DNA of 64,000 nucleotides from an uncultured Actinomycetes bacterium (GTDB lineage Bacteria; Actinomycetota; Acidimicrobiia; Acidimicrobiales; RAAP-2): contig CAIKUQ010000048.1 in NCBI GenBank assembly GCA_903830655.1, forward strand, positions 1-64,000, written 5' to 3'. A model generated the notes under the pieces. The model made no database searches, had not been told where the DNA came from, and saw nothing but the letters and a program-made list of their open reading frames with translations. Made by a program: the position numbers and the translations under genes. Below, in pieces: positions 56,080 through 64,000 of the stretch. Each line of letters starts with the position of its first letter. Position 1 is the stretch's first letter.

Positions 56080-57510
56080 ATGGCAAAGCAAGGCAGTCTT
56101 AGCGAGATTGAATCTCGCCACATTGATTACATTCCACTTAGTGAACGCAAAGGAAAAGTCTGGCGTCAGGGGCCGTTCTGGTTCTTGGGCAACTTCCAGC
56201 CATTTACCGTAGCGATCGGCCTTACCGGACCCTTGGTCGGCGTAAACATGTTGTGGTCAACCGTTGCCGCTGTTCTCGGCGTTTTGTTCGGAACCATTTT
56301 TATGGCCGCTCACGCTGCGCAGGGCCCTCGTCTGGGTATGCCCCAGATGATTCAATCCCGTGCGCAGTTTGGTTACGTTGGCGTTATTGTGCCGCTTTTG
56401 GCCTCAACGTTTACTTTTTCGGCCTTCCTAGTCGTGGACACCGTTATCTTGAAGGTCGGTATTAACAGTCTGTTCGGATGGAATATGAACTGGACTGCTG
56501 TGGGTTTGATGGCCCTGACCGTGCTTATTGCGATCTATGGTCACGATTGGATTCACCGCGTGTTCATCGTCTTGTTCTGGGCTTCCGCGCCATTCTGGAT
56601 TCTTACGACTATTGGTATGGCCACGGGCCACGCTGGCGTGAATCACATGGTGCCTCACCTGGGCTTCAACTGGGCGGGCTTCTTCGTGATGTTCACCCTG
56701 GCCGCGTCCTACAACATCACCTATGCGCCCTATGTCTCGGACTACACCCGTTACTTGCCCAACACGACTTCTCAAGCTGGTCTCATTTGGTCGGTGTTCA
56801 TTGGTGGATCGCTCTCGCCAATCTGGCTAATTCCGATGGGCTCATGGCTTGGTACCTACCTTGGTGTTAGTGACCCTCTCAGTGGTCTACACAATGCTGG
56901 TAATAACTTCATTGGTGGCGTAGGCACTACCTTGGTCATTCTTTCGACCCTGTCACTTGTGGCGACAATGGGAATGGGTGCGTACTCGGGGATGCTCTCG
57001 GTGATCACGGCCGTTGACTCTTTCCGCCCAGTGGCCACGGGCGCCAAGGTTCGAATCATTACCATCGTACTCTTAGGTGCTGGATCCCTCTGGTTCGGTC
57101 TCGTGATTCAAACGCCGAGCCAGGCTTTGTACAACGCGTTGACCATTATGTTGTACATCTTGGCTCCATGGACCGCCATTAACTTGATGGACTTCTACTT
57201 TGTTCGTAAAGAGAAGTTCGCCATCACCGACATGTTTAGGCCCGATGGCGTATACGGTCGCTGGGGCGTCATCGGACTGTTGGTGTACTTCATTGGTATT
57301 GCCGTTGAAGTGCCCTTCATGTACTTACCTAATACCTACACCTCATGGGGTGCTCAGCAGTTGTCGTTAGTTGACATCTCGTGGGTGCTTGGTCTTGTAG
57401 TTTCAGGTGTCCTCTACTTGGCACTGACTCGCAACATTGATAAGGCTGCTGAAGCTACGGCCATCGCAGCCTCAGAGGCCACTCTTGCTAAAAACGAGGA
57501 AGTCCGATAA
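56080..57510 (+). CDS. NCS1-family nucleobase/cation symporter
   Basis: Inner-membrane importer of the cytosine/purine/allantoin/hydantoin family. The 476 residues hold about 12 helices. It begins with a soluble segment (RHIDYIPLSERKGKVWRQGP) followed by FLGNFQPFTVAIGLTGPLVG; GPRLGMPQMIQSRAQFGYVG is the family's substrate-domain signature, and YAPYVSDYTRYLPNTTS the conserved loop. AGGGGGAA precedes the ATG. It heads an operon with an NTF2-like protein, an amidase and a ureohydrolase, so the substrate is probably a nitrogen-rich compound. Which one cannot be read from the sequence. Confidence 0.93.
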   Translation: MAKQGSLSEIESRHIDYIPLSERKGKVWRQGPFWFLGNFQPFTVAIGLTGPLVGVNMLWSTVAAVLGVLFGTIFMAAHAAQGPRLGMPQMIQSRAQFGYVGVIVPLLASTFTFSAFLVVDTVILKVGINSLFGWNMNWTAVGLMALTVLIAIYGHDWIHRVFIVLFWASAPFWILTTIGMATGHAGVNHMVPHLGFNWAGFFVMFTLAASYNITYAPYVSDYTRYLPNTTSQAGLIWSVFIGGSLSPIWLIPMGSWLGTYLGVSDPLSGLHNAGNNFIGGVGTTLVILSTLSLVATMGMGAYSGMLSVITAVDSFRPVATGAKVRIITIVLLGAGSLWFGLVIQTPSQALYNALTIMLYILAPWTAINLMDFYFVRKEKFAITDMFRPDGVYGRWGVIGLLVYFIGIAVEVPFMYLPNTYTSWGAQQLSLVDISWVLGLVVSGVLYLALTRNIDKAAEATAIAASEATLAKNEEVR

Positions 57511-57545
57511 GTACGGTCGATGACGTAAAGGCGGCAGCTGCTGCG

Positions 57546-57911
57546 GTGGTTGCCGCCTTTGCACGTCACGACCGTGACGCTTATTTCGACACCTTTGCGC
57601 CCGACTGTAGTTTCATGTTTTATAACGCTCCGACTTTTTTGGAAAATCGCGCAGCCTACGAGGCCGAATGGGATCTGTGGTCCAAGGATGGTTTTCACGT
57701 GTTGGGGTGCGAATCGATTGGTGCAACGGTCACCATGGCTAGTGACACGGTAGGAATTTTCACCCATACTGTTCGCACGACCCTAGCTGAGGGCGATGGC
57801 TCAATTATCACCGGAGAACGCGAAACCATTGTCTTTGCACTTCGCGATGGGCGCTGGGTAGGTGTTCATGAACACCTCAGTCCAGACCCGACCTACAATA
57901 ATGACTTATGA
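57546..57911 (+). CDS. NTF2/SnoaL-like protein (start uncertain)
   Basis: Small cone-shaped-fold protein (about 121 residues from GTG 57546), with HDRDAYFDTFAPDCSFMFYN and RETIVFALRDGRWVGVHEHL, similar to nuclear transport factor 2-like proteins of unknown role. The frame is open upstream to the permease stop and the sequence there (STVDDVKAAAAAVVAAFARH) looks like a normal N-terminus of this family. The only start-like codon there is ATA 57507, which overlaps the permease TAA and sits 4 nt after GAGGAAG. The real protein may therefore begin at 57507 and have 134 residues. Its stop overlaps the amidase ATG. Confidence 0.85.
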   Translation: MVAAFARHDRDAYFDTFAPDCSFMFYNAPTFLENRAAYEAEWDLWSKDGFHVLGCESIGATVTMASDTVGIFTHTVRTTLAEGDGSIITGERETIVFALRDGRWVGVHEHLSPDPTYNNDL

Positions 57912-59311
57912 CATCTCCAATCGCCGCCATTGCGGCGTCAGTTCGCGCTAAAAAAGTCAGTGCGGTAGAAGTAGCCGAAGAAGCCATTCGAAGAGTTTCG
58001 GCCGCGAACCCAACACTTAATTTTCTCTCGGATGAGTATTTTGACGATGGGCGCAAGGACGCCAGCACTGTTCCGATGGGACCGTTGGCGGGGGTGCCTC
58101 TCTTGGTCAAGGATCTTGAAGATCGCCAGGGTTGGCCCACACGCAAGGGATCGCTTCTGTACAAAGACGCAAAGCCGGCTACCGAAAATAGTCCTTCGGT
58201 GCAGCGACTACTTGATGCGGGCTGTATAGCGATTGGCAAAAGCACTCTCCCTGAATTCGCCATTGAAGGCTTTACCGCAAATCGCCAGTCGGGCATCACA
58301 CGTAACCCATGGAATGTTGACTATTCACCAGGCGGCTCCTCGGGTGGTTCTGCTGCTGCGGTGAGCGCAGGAGCGATTGGCATTGGCACTGCGACTGATG
58401 GCGGTGGCTCCGTTCGAATTCCCGCATCGCTTTGCGGCCTAGTTGGGCTGAAGCCAACAAACGGTGTTATCGGACGTTGGCCTGCTCACGACTGGATTGA
58501 CTGCTCCACCGATGGCGTTTTTACGACAACGGTTGAAGACCTTGAACTGGTCATGAGTGTGCAGGCGGGACCAATTGCTGGAGATCCGAATGCCCTTTCT
58601 CCAGTCGCTCTCGCCGACGCCTTAACGGTCCGCAAGCCACAGAATGTCCATCTCATCGCCGCCACCCGCACTTCTGATTTCGGGCCACTGCCGGTGGACG
58701 TGGAGCGTGAATTTCGCAAGGCGGTCGATCAAATGGAAGGTCTTCTTGGCGTTTCATCAACGTGGAAAAATCCCGGCACCTTCACTCCCGGTGGCGATCC
58801 AGACCTAGATTGGTTCACTATTTGCTCAACGGAACACATGTTTCGTGTTGGGCGGGAGCTGTTAACGGCAAAGTGGGATGTGCTCGATGTGGCCTCACAG
58901 GCTTTTATGGAGCAGGGACTTAAGACCAGCGTTGATGAATACATGGCGGCTCGTATTCGACGATTTGAGTACGTGCGCAACTATGACGAGCTCTTAGGTC
59001 AAGACACCTTCTTATTAACTCCCGCTGTCGCGGCCGCTGGATGGTTGGCGGATGGGCGAGTAATTGAGGATGCACCAGTCGGGCAGTTGCCTCCAGAGGT
59101 CTATTCCACCGCAGTCCAGAACATTCTGGGGCTACCGGCCATCTCGTTACCCGCAGGCATGCTTGATTCGGGTGTGCCATTCGGTATTCAAATAACTGGA
59201 CCACGTTGGAGTGACGGTCAACTACTAGCGCTTGCTCGCGAATGGGAAGCGCAGTTCCCGTGGCCCCTGAACGCCCCGGGTTATGAACCCCTCGATGCAT
59301 TTTTGAAATAG
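57908..59311 (+). CDS. Amidase (amidase-signature family)
   Basis: Hydrolyses a carboxamide; Ser-cisSer-Lys triad. The Lys is in [14 protein letters not shown], the cis-Ser in [20 protein letters not shown] and the nucleophile in [20 protein letters not shown]. The 467 residues match. ATG 57908 overlaps the NTF2-like gene by 4 bp, and the agmatinase-family gene follows after 7 bp. The substrate is unknown; it may release ammonia from the imported compound or a product of it. Confidence 0.94.
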   Translation: MTSPIAAIAASVRAKKVSAVEVAEEAIRRVSAANPTLNFLSDEYFDDGRKDASTVPMGPLAGVPLLVKDLEDRQGWPTRKGSLLYKDAKPATENSPSVQRLLDAGCIAIGKSTLPEFAIEGFTANRQSGITRNPWNVDYSPGGSSGGSAAAVSAGAIGIGTATDGGGSVRIPASLCGLVGLKPTNGVIGRWPAHDWIDCSTDGVFTTTVEDLELVMSVQAGPIAGDPNALSPVALADALTVRKPQNVHLIAATRTSDFGPLPVDVEREFRKAVDQMEGLLGVSSTWKNPGTFTPGGDPDLDWFTICSTEHMFRVGRELLTAKWDVLDVASQAFMEQGLKTSVDEYMAARIRRFEYVRNYDELLGQDTFLLTPAVAAAGWLADGRVIEDAPVGQLPPEVYSTAVQNILGLPAISLPAGMLDSGVPFGIQITGPRWSDGQLLALAREWEAQFPWPLNAPGYEPLDAFLK

Positions 59312-59318
59312 GTGGACC

Positions 59319-60278
59319 ATGTCACGTGAAGATACTCCTCGTATTGTTGCTAACGGCAAGATTGGCCAAGTTGACGCGACCAAAATTCCACGCTTTGCGG
59401 GGATTGGCACTTTCGCTCGGCTACCTCAGATTGATGACGTGAGTGATGTGGATATATCCGTTATGGGCGTTCCTTTCGACTCGGGTGTCAGTTACCGGCC
59501 TGGTGCACGCTTTGGTCCAACGCATGTTCGCGAGTCGTCGCGCCTGCTTCGACCCTATAACCCAGCGGTCGACGTACTGCCATTCGAGAAATACCAAGTA
59601 GCTGACGCGGGCGACATTGGGGTTAATCCGTTCAACTTGGAAGAAGCGATTCAAGATATTGAGTATGGGTCACGAGCCTTGCATGAACGCGCGAAGCGCA
59701 TCTTGACCATTGGTGGGGATCACACTATTGCTCTTCCGCTTTTGCGCACAATGCACGCCAAGCACGGACCAATATCGGTGGTTCACTTTGACGCCCACCT
59801 CGATACCTGGGATACCTACTTTGGTGCGCGCTACACCCACGGAACACCATTCCGTCGCGCCTCAGAAGAGGGTTTGATTGATCGCGATGGATCGATGCAC
59901 GTCGGCACCCGTGGACCTCTGTATTCCTCGAAGGACCTTTCAGCGGACGCCGACCTAGGCTTCGATATTTTCTCCACCACCGAATTTGACTCCATCGGTT
60001 TGCAAGGAGCGATTGATCGTATTGCTGCTCGAGTAGAGGATCGGCCGATGTATGTTTCAATTGATATTGACGTTTTAGACCCCGCCCATGCGCCAGGCAC
60101 TGGAACTCCCGAAGCGGGTGGACTGACCAGCCGCGAGCTGTTGTCGGTGATTCGATCCTTCTCCAAGCTGAACATCGTTGGTGCAGATGTTGTGGAAGTG
60201 GCGCCCGCTTATGACCTCGCTGAGATCACGGGTATTGCTGCGAGCCACGTTCTCTACGAGCTGCTCTGCGCGATGTAA
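59319..60278 (+). CDS. speB: Agmatinase-family ureohydrolase
   Basis: Dinuclear-metal enzyme that releases urea from a guanidino compound. Metal ligands are in [26 protein letters not shown] and [20 protein letters not shown]. The 319 residues are in the range of agmatinases and guanidinobutyrases. The substrate within the family cannot be set by eye, so speB is a family name only. With the permease and amidase this suggests uptake and use of a guanidino- or amide-containing nitrogen source. No urease is present in the window. Confidence 0.9.
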   Translation: MSREDTPRIVANGKIGQVDATKIPRFAGIGTFARLPQIDDVSDVDISVMGVPFDSGVSYRPGARFGPTHVRESSRLLRPYNPAVDVLPFEKYQVADAGDIGVNPFNLEEAIQDIEYGSRALHERAKRILTIGGDHTIALPLLRTMHAKHGPISVVHFDAHLDTWDTYFGARYTHGTPFRRASEEGLIDRDGSMHVGTRGPLYSSKDLSADADLGFDIFSTTEFDSIGLQGAIDRIAARVEDRPMYVSIDIDVLDPAHAPGTGTPEAGGLTSRELLSVIRSFSKLNIVGADVVEVAPAYDLAEITGIAASHVLYELLCAM

Positions 60279-60653
60279 TTAGTCGGGGCTTTGCCCCGCG
60301 TAAGCGGCTTGAAACCACTTCATAAGTGGAATCAAATTATTTACATGTCCTCGAACTTTGATGCGACCCTCACGCAGCGCCGTTCCAGAGTCGAAACTTC
60401 CTGAGTAGAGACCTGAGGCATCAGCGAAGTTCAAGCGAATAATTGTGTCGGCGTCGAATGCGTCAATGGGACTAATCGATCCACCAGCCGGCTTCATCGT
60501 GATGGTGAAGGCGTGGGGAAGACCTGGCGGGGCATCTTCAATTGAAAATACGACGCTGTAGGTCGAAACCCCTTCGGGCATTTCCACGGGGCCGGCGACT
60601 GCGAGCGTATTTGAGACGGTGGCGAACCACTCTTCACTCAAAAAATCTTCCAT
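60279..60653 (-). CDS. SCP2-like sterol/lipid carrier domain protein
   Basis: Single SCP2-type domain of 124 residues (SEEWFATVSNTLAVAGPVEM, RLNFADASGLYSGSFDSGTA, LREGRIKVRGHVNNLIPLMK). Such proteins bind lipids or acyl-CoA; the role is unknown. The start overlaps the sdhB stop by one base, so it is part of the sdh transcript. It is convergent with the ureohydrolase gene with no gap. Confidence 0.85.
   Translation of the reverse strand: MEDFLSEEWFATVSNTLAVAGPVEMPEGVSTYSVVFSIEDAPPGLPHAFTITMKPAGGSISPIDAFDADTIIRLNFADASGLYSGSFDSGTALREGRIKVRGHVNNLIPLMKWFQAAYAGQSPD
60284..60298. terminator. Small hairpin at the convergent speB/SCP2 junction
   Basis: CGGGGC-TTT-GCCCCG, a 6-bp GC stem 6 bp after the ureohydrolase stop and within the last SCP2 codons. 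No T-run follows on either strand, so terminator function is doubtful. Confidence 0.3.
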
Positions 60654-61432
60654 TAAGGGGCTGGCTGTACCGCAGCTTCAGTGGCTGAAGTCTTGGTCTT
60701 CCGGCGAATTTTGCGACCGAGCCAAGCAACGGGGTCATAGTGAGCGTCAACAACACGTTCCTTTAACGGAATAATTGCGTTATCTGTGATCTTGATGTGT
60801 TCAGGGCAGACCTCAGTACAGCACTTGGTGATGTTGCAGAATCCCAGACCCGCCTCTTCACGCACATACTCGCGACGGTCGTTCGTATCTAGGGGGTGCA
60901 TCTCCAATTCCGCGTGTCGGATGAAGAAGCGAGGGCCCGCGTAGTGCTGCTTGTTCTCTTCGTGGTCGCGAATGACGTGGCACACGTCTTGACACATGAA
61001 GCATTCGATGCACTTGCGGAATTCTTGCGAACGCTCCACATCTTGCTGGAACATGCGGTATCCATCAACCGGCATTGGTGGTGGCAGAAGGGCTGGTACC
61101 TTCGCGGCTTGTTCATAGTTAAAGGAGACATCCGTAACGAGGTCACGGATGATGGGGAAGGTTTTCATCGGGGTCAGCGTTACCGGTCCCTCGGGAAGGG
61201 TGTCCATGCGGGTCATACACATGAGGCGTGGCTTCCCGTTGACCTCTACGGCACAGCTTCCGCACTTGCCGGCCTTACAGTTCCAACGACAGGCGAGGTC
61301 TGGGGCCTCGGTCGCTTGGATGCGGTGAACAACGTCAAGAACAACCTCTCCCTCGTTGCGCTCAATTGTGTAACTTTCGAAGTCGCCGCCAGTCGAGTCA
61401 CCTCGCCACACTCGCATTGTGATGTCAGACAT
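60653..61432 (-). CDS. sdhB: Succinate dehydrogenase iron-sulfur subunit
   Basis: Carries the three iron-sulfur clusters of complex II. The 2Fe-2S ligands are in NCKAGKCGSCAVEVNG and LMCMTR (Cys52, 57, 60, 72); the 4Fe-4S/3Fe-4S ligands are in CIECFMCQDVCHVIRD and CNITKCCTEVCPEHIK. The 259 residues resemble the Sdh1-type subunit (Rv0247c-like). It overlaps sdhA by one base. The C-terminal tail is Lys/Ala-rich. Confidence 0.96.
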   Translation of the reverse strand: MSDITMRVWRGDSTGGDFESYTIERNEGEVVLDVVHRIQATEAPDLACRWNCKAGKCGSCAVEVNGKPRLMCMTRMDTLPEGPVTLTPMKTFPIIRDLVTDVSFNYEQAAKVPALLPPPMPVDGYRMFQQDVERSQEFRKCIECFMCQDVCHVIRDHEENKQHYAGPRFFIRHAELEMHPLDTNDRREYVREEAGLGFCNITKCCTEVCPEHIKITDNAIIPLKERVVDAHYDPVAWLGRKIRRKTKTSATEAAVQPAP

Positions 61433-63243
61433 TATTTAGCCTCCTCGAGAAGAGTTTTGAGTTCTGGGGTTATTTTGGGGATGGGTTTGCCTTCAATCTG
61501 ATACTTACCATTCCATTTGCCATCGGACGAGGACTGAGTGAAATTAACTGAACCCATTTCGGCGACCGCTTCGGGAAAGTCAAGTCGAGTGTGTCCACCA
61601 CGCGATTCCTTACGATTCAGCGCACCCATCGCAACGCACCGTGAAACAGTAATCATGGCGGGCAGATCGGTCGCGAGGTTCCAGCCTGGGTTGTAGGCAC
61701 GCCCACCCTTAACCTTGATGTTTTGTACCCGACTGGTCAACTTGTCAAGTTCGCTGAGTGCAAACTCGAGTTCAGTACCGGTGCGAATGATGCCGACGTT
61801 CGCTTGCATCATGTCTTGCAGGTCACGTTGGATATCGTAGGGGTTCTCACCCTCAACCCGGTCAAATGGTGCCAGCGCTTCTGCAATGGCGGCGTCCACG
61901 TCACTCTGCTTGAATTTGCCAGACCCGCCACCCGCGGCGATGTAACTCGCAGCCCCTTCACCGGCGCGCTTACCAAAGACAATTAGGTCACTCAGGGAGT
62001 TACCCCCGAGACGGTTAGCACCGTGGAGTCCGGCGGCGACTTCACCGGCAGCAAAAAGCCCGGGGGTTTTAGTAGCAGTCGTTTCCGCATCGACCTTGAC
62101 GCCGCCCATGATGTAGTGGCAGGTTGGGCCGATTTCCATGGGCTCGCGGGTGATATCCACTCCCGCTAGTTCCATGAACTGGTGGTACATCGAAGGGAGG
62201 CGGCGGCGGATGAATTCAGCACTTCGACGCGATCCAATATCTAAGAACACCCCACCGTGAGGGCTACCCCGTCCGGCTTTGACTTCAGCGTTAATTGCCC
62301 GAGACACTTCATCTCGAGGGAGCAGTTCTGGTGGTCGACGTCCAGCGGAGTGATCGTCGTACCACTTGTCGGCCTCTTCCTCTGTTTCGGCGGTTTCCGC
62401 TCGAAACATAGGTGCGACGTAATTAAACATAAAACGCTCACCGAGCGAATTTCGAAGTACCCCACCATCACCACGGACGCCTTCGGTAACCAAGAGTCCG
62501 CGTACGGACATTGGCCACACCATGCCGGTGGGGTGGAATTGGATGGCTTCCATATCGATTAGTTCGCTGCCGGCCCACAGAGCCATGGCGTGGCCATCCC
62601 CCGTACCTTCCCAAGAGTTCGAGGTGAACTTCCAGGACTTTCCCGCTCCACCGGTAGCGAGAATGACCGTTTTTGAACTGAAGGTAACGAATTCACCGGT
62701 GTGGCGCCAGTAGGCCGCGGCCCCGGCAATGTGGCCATTGGAGTCTTTGAGCAATTGAAGAACTTTGCACTCCATGTACACGTCGATGCCCATGGAGACA
62801 ACTTTTTGTTGGAGGGTACGAATTAATTCGAGACCAGTTCGGTCACCCACGTGGGCCAAACGGGCGTAGCGGTGGCCACCAAAGTCACGCTGCAAGATCT
62901 TTCCGTCCTTAGTGCGATCAAAGAGGGCACCCCACTGCTCAAGCTCGAGTACACGTTCGGGGGCTTCCTTAGCGTGAAGTTCAGCCATGCGGAAGTTATT
63001 TAGGTACTTGCCACCGCGCATCGTGTCACGGAAGTGCACCTGCCAGTTGTCCTCGGAGTGGACGTTACCCATAGCGGCGGCCATGCCACCTTCAGCCATC
63101 ACGGTGTGGGCCTTGCCCAATAGAGATTTGGTGATGATGCCAACCCGTAAGCCCTGCTGCTTAGCCTCGATGGCGGCGCGAAGTCCGGCCCCCCCGGCCC
63201 CAATTATTAGGACGTCGTAATCGTGATTTTCAATGGTGGTCAT
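61432..63243 (-). CDS. sdhA: Succinate dehydrogenase flavoprotein subunit
   Basis: Oxidises succinate to fumarate with covalent FAD. The dinucleotide fold is YDVLIIGAGGAGLRAAIEAK; the FAD-linked His lies in GKAHTVMAEGGMAAAMGN; QFHPTGMVWPMSVRGLLVTE and MEIGPTCHYIMGGVKVDAET are active-site regions. The 603 residues fit the Sdh1 form (Rv0248c-like). I chose ATG 63243 (MTTIENHDYD); the frame is open 34 codons upstream into sdhC. Confidence 0.97.
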   Translation of the reverse strand: MTTIENHDYDVLIIGAGGAGLRAAIEAKQQGLRVGIITKSLLGKAHTVMAEGGMAAAMGNVHSEDNWQVHFRDTMRGGKYLNNFRMAELHAKEAPERVLELEQWGALFDRTKDGKILQRDFGGHRYARLAHVGDRTGLELIRTLQQKVVSMGIDVYMECKVLQLLKDSNGHIAGAAAYWRHTGEFVTFSSKTVILATGGAGKSWKFTSNSWEGTGDGHAMALWAGSELIDMEAIQFHPTGMVWPMSVRGLLVTEGVRGDGGVLRNSLGERFMFNYVAPMFRAETAETEEEADKWYDDHSAGRRPPELLPRDEVSRAINAEVKAGRGSPHGGVFLDIGSRRSAEFIRRRLPSMYHQFMELAGVDITREPMEIGPTCHYIMGGVKVDAETTATKTPGLFAAGEVAAGLHGANRLGGNSLSDLIVFGKRAGEGAASYIAAGGGSGKFKQSDVDAAIAEALAPFDRVEGENPYDIQRDLQDMMQANVGIIRTGTELEFALSELDKLTSRVQNIKVKGGRAYNPGWNLATDLPAMITVSRCVAMGALNRKESRGGHTRLDFPEAVAEMGSVNFTQSSSDGKWNGKYQIEGKPIPKITPELKTLLEEAK

Positions 63244-63257
63244 GGCGAATCCTTGAA

Positions 63258-64000
63258 TTAAAAGAGGCGGAAGTCGGTCCACGCGCCCGAGGCGACGAGA
63301 CGAACATAAACATCGGTGAAGGCTACGAAGAGCAGAGAGGCCCAAGCGAAATTCATGTGCTTGGCGTTAAGCGGGGTGAGGAACTTCCAGAAACGGTACC
63401 GAATGGGGTGCGCCTTAAAAGACTTGACCTGACCCCCGCAGAGGTGACGACAGGCGTGGCATGAGAGTGAATAGGCCCACAACAATCCAGCGTTGACGGT
63501 TAGGACAATCGTTCCGACGGTGACACCAAAGCCGAGTCCGGGCTGGTTGAAGGCCCGGAACGCGTCGTAGGTCAAGAGCGCGTTAAAGACTAAACCGGCG
63601 TAGAAGAAGTACCGGTGAATGTTCTGCATGATGAGAGGAAAGCGGGTCTCCCCGGAGTAGGAGCTGTGAGCGTCAGCGACAGCACAAGCGGGGGGAGACC
63701 ACCAGAATGCGCGGTAGTAACTGCGACGGTAGTAGTAGCAAGTCAGACGAAAGCCCAGTGGGAAGATGAGAATAAGCAATGCGGGCGACAGGGTCCAGCC
63801 ATTAAGTGCGAAGCCGGACTTTGCTCCCGCTACACAGTCACTGGCGATGCAGGGCGAATAGAAGGGCGAAATGAGGTCACGGTGCACCTGAGCCCCCACG
63901 TAATAGTTCTTACCTTGGAAGGCGGCCCAAGTTGAGTAGATGATGAAAGCGGTGAGGATTGAAACGGTAACTACCGGTTGGATCCACCAACGATCCTGGC
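63258..64000 (-). CDS. sdhC: Succinate dehydrogenase membrane-anchor subunit, 3' part
   Basis: Heme/quinone-binding anchor of complex II, of the fused actinobacterial Sdh1 kind (Rv0249c-like). The frame stays open to the right edge (AFQGKNYYVGAQVHRDLISP upstream of the first GTG at 63899), so the 5' end is outside the window. The visible part has about five hydrophobic segments, FRLTCYYYRRSYYRAFWWSP, NIHRYFFYAGLVFNALLTYD and the Cys/His-rich SLSCHACRHLCGG. It ends 14 bp before sdhA. Order sdhC-sdhA-sdhB matches the mycobacterial Sdh1 operon. Confidence 0.9.
   Translation of the reverse strand, partial: QDRWWIQPVVTVSILTAFIIYSTWAAFQGKNYYVGAQVHRDLISPFYSPCIASDCVAGAKSGFALNGWTLSPALLILIFPLGFRLTCYYYRRSYYRAFWWSPPACAVADAHSSYSGETRFPLIMQNIHRYFFYAGLVFNALLTYDAFRAFNQPGLGFGVTVGTIVLTVNAGLLWAYSLSCHACRHLCGGQVKSFKAHPIRYRFWKFLTPLNAKHMNFAWASLLFVAFTDVYVRLVASGAWTDFRLF

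Noticed and set aside
60896..61501. Plus-strand open frame of 201 codons
   Set aside because: It is opposite sdhB and the end of sdhA, both with unmistakable motifs.

Overview
The window is a chromosomal segment from an actinobacterium (Actinomycetota). GC is moderate by eye, so it is not a high-GC streptomycete-like genome; a class such as Acidimicrobiia is plausible, but I cannot fix the taxon. The evidence is the DevR/DosR-like regulator, the Rv0247c-0249c-type succinate dehydrogenase, GuaB3 beside GuaA, the UbiA-DprE1-DprE2 set for decaprenyl-phosphoryl-arabinose, C-type S14 and L36, CIRCE control of groES, frequent GTG/TTG starts and several candidate leaderless promoters. I see no tRNA, rRNA, CRISPR array, insertion sequence or prophage. 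Almost everything is core chromosome, densely packed, with 1-4 bp stop/start overlaps.

Layout. 1-3264: the end of the str operon (fusA, cut by the left edge, then tuf) with rpsJ attached and a strong terminator after rpsJ. 3320-15569: a new transcription unit with a multi-hairpin leader, then rplC to rplO (S10 and spc operons fused), secY, adk and map. 15566-16219 (minus): a DosR-like response regulator whose receiver lacks the phospho-accepting Asp, with a perfect DosR-type palindrome in front of it. 16411-20542: infA (CTG start), rpmJ, rpsM, rpsK, rpsD, rpoA, rplQ, truA. 20516-22766: rplM, rpsI, glmM. 22781-29922: glmS, acpS, alr, a family 4/5 uracil-DNA glycosylase, tsaE, tsaB, rimI, tsaD, pdxH. 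29933-31999: two tandem CIRCE-like operators, groES, groEL, terminator.

32103-39347 (all minus): a substrate-binding protein, two permeases, an ATPase and a sulfatase, which look like a sulfate-ester or sulfonate uptake and hydrolysis operon; upstream of it is a separate MMPL transporter. 39492-44466: guaB3, guaA and a UvrD/PcrA helicase. 44542-48766: a membrane-anchored phosphodiester glycosidase convergent with ubiA-dprE1-dprE2. 48899-55302: sucC, sucD, folD, a cupin, metF, icd and mdh, covering the TCA cycle and one-carbon metabolism. 55310-60278: a metal-dependent cyclase/hydrolase divergent from an operon of NCS1 permease, NTF2-like protein, amidase and agmatinase-family ureohydrolase, which looks like uptake and stepwise hydrolysis of a nitrogen compound. 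60279-64000 (minus): sdhC (cut by the right edge), sdhA, sdhB and an SCP2-like protein.

Most noteworthy: the DosR-like regulator that keeps its operator but has lost the receiver active site; the sulfatase/ABC operon; the permease/amidase/ureohydrolase cluster; the structured leader before rplC; the non-ATG/GTG/TTG start of infA; and the tandem CIRCE operators.
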